Source: Candidatus Omnitrophota bacterium
GTDB taxonomy: Bacteria; Omnitrophota; Gorgyraeia; B26-G9
DNA length: 6,290 nt
Assembly (NCBI GenBank): GCA_003645745.1
Contig: QNCH01000100.1
Coordinates: 1-6,290, forward strand
Reading direction: 5' to 3'
The notes beneath the pieces are model-generated. The model was given only the letters and a program-made list of their open reading frames with translations. It did no database searches and was not told the DNA's origin. Of the stretch, positions 5,755-6,290 are shown piece by piece. The position numbers were made by a program, and so were the translations under genes. Within the stretch, counting starts at the first letter, position 1. Each line of letters starts with the position of its first letter.

Positions 5755-6290
5755 TATTTTTTCCTTCTAAGGCAGCTTCCAATCCTGCAATTTTTTGCTG
5801 TAAATTAGAGACTAAATTATATAAGTCAGGAAGTTTCTGAACACAAGCATTAATACGTTTTGCTTTTTTATGCGGTTTAGCAGGATAGCCTGAAACACAA
5901 GTATTCTCAGGTACAGATTTAGTCACTCCTGCCTGAGCCGCAACCACAGCATTATCTCCTACACAAATATGTCCAATAATCCCTGCTTGTCCTGCTAAAA
6001 TAACATTCTTGCCAATTACCGTGCTTCCTGATATACCTGTTTGTGCCACAACGATTGTATGTTCTCCAATAATAACATTATGCGCTATTTGGACAAGATT
6101 ATCAATTTTTGTACCATGTCTAATCAATGTTTTGTCAAAACGCGCTCTATCAATCGTTACATTAGCACCAATTTCTACATCATCTTCAATAATTACAGTG
6201 CCAATTTGAGGAATTTTATGATGTACACCCCGCACGGTAGCAAAACCAAATCCATCACTGCCAATTATTGTCCCGCTATGAATAATCACA
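5720..6290 (-). CDS. lpxD: UDP-3-O-acylglucosamine N-acyltransferase LpxD, partial (N-terminus beyond right edge)
   Basis: LpxD adds the second (R)-3-hydroxyacyl chain, N-linked, to UDP-3-O-acyl-GlcN after LpxC; it is a cytoplasmic trimer. The C-terminal 190 or so residues are visible; about 150 more, with the uridine-binding domain, should lie outside, since the family is near 340. The GTG at 6287-6289 is an internal Val codon, not a start. The fragment opens in the left-handed beta-helix with GSDGFGFA, then [39 protein letters not shown] and [10 protein letters not shown]. The His in QIAHNV (codon at 6080-6082) matches the catalytic H239 of E. coli. After [13 protein letters not shown] comes a helical, probably coiled-coil tail ([24 protein letters not shown]) and a short polar end. 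The last 35 bp overlap lpxC-fabZ, implying a single transcript and probably coupled translation. Confidence 0.95.
   Translation of the reverse strand, partial: VIIHSGTIIGSDGFGFATVRGVHHKIPQIGTVIIEDDVEIGANVTIDRARFDKTLIRHGTKIDNLVQIAHNVIIGEHTIVVAQTGISGSTVIGKNVILAGQAGIIGHICVGDNAVVAAQAGVTKSVPENTCVSGYPAKPHKKAKRINACVQKLPDLYNLVSNLQQKIAGLEAALEGKNSGVSADNSQSS
5755..5768 (-). promoter_or_regulatory. Ribosome binding site of lpxC-fabZ within lpxD
   Basis: AGAAGGA (5762-5768) sits 7 nt before the GTG start and lies within the lpxD coding sequence. It decides the non-ATG start: a following GTT/GAA region gives no better candidate, and LpxC homologues begin at about this distance from the GIGLHTG motif. Confidence 0.7.

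Overview
The window is an AT-rich stretch of a diderm (Gram-negative type) bacterial chromosome, with every recognisable gene on the minus strand. A lipid A gene cluster enters from the right edge and reads leftwards: lpxD (5' part outside the window), a fused lpxC-fabZ, lpxA and lpxI. It is followed by a tRNA-Thr(CGT), an MFS exporter-type gene and, at the left edge, the N-terminal two thirds of accD. The LpxC-FabZ fusion together with LpxI (rather than LpxH) is a combination seen outside the Proteobacteria. PVC-type or candidate phyla such as Omnitrophota would fit, but that placement is an inference from gene content only.

The lpx genes supply the first steps of lipid A synthesis. LpxA puts a 3-hydroxyacyl chain on UDP-GlcNAc, LpxC deacetylates the product, LpxD adds the second chain, and LpxI removes UMP to give lipid X. 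The FabZ half draws on the same 3-hydroxyacyl-ACP pool for ordinary fatty acid elongation, and AccD at the other end of the window makes the malonyl-CoA that feeds that pool. lpxD and lpxC-fabZ overlap by 35 bp and lpxA and lpxI are 27 bp apart. The 158-bp gap between lpxC-fabZ and lpxA is unusual for this block and holds two hairpins.

The gene-poor parts (639-1098 and 2326-2650) are occupied largely by three copies of one non-coding repeat family at 662-848, 932-1093 and 2354-2512. Each copy is 159-187 bp, has terminal inverted repeats of about 30 bp, begins with TATACTCAAAC, ends with GTTTGAGTATA, and has internal nested palindromes. They look like a TA-targeting MITE comparable in design to the Correia elements of Neisseria. 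Copies 2 and 3 lie in opposite orientation on either side of the MFS gene. A fourth, solitary 12-bp end motif lies at 4420-4431, just after the lpxC-fabZ stop codon.

The most interesting feature is that five of the six element ends carry TTGCAA (or a one-base variant) 16 bp from the terminal TATA. The ends therefore resemble outward-facing sigma70-type promoters whose -10 box is completed by the flanking DNA. Two of them point straight into the MFS gene and accD. Everything about mobility and promoter activity is inference from sequence.
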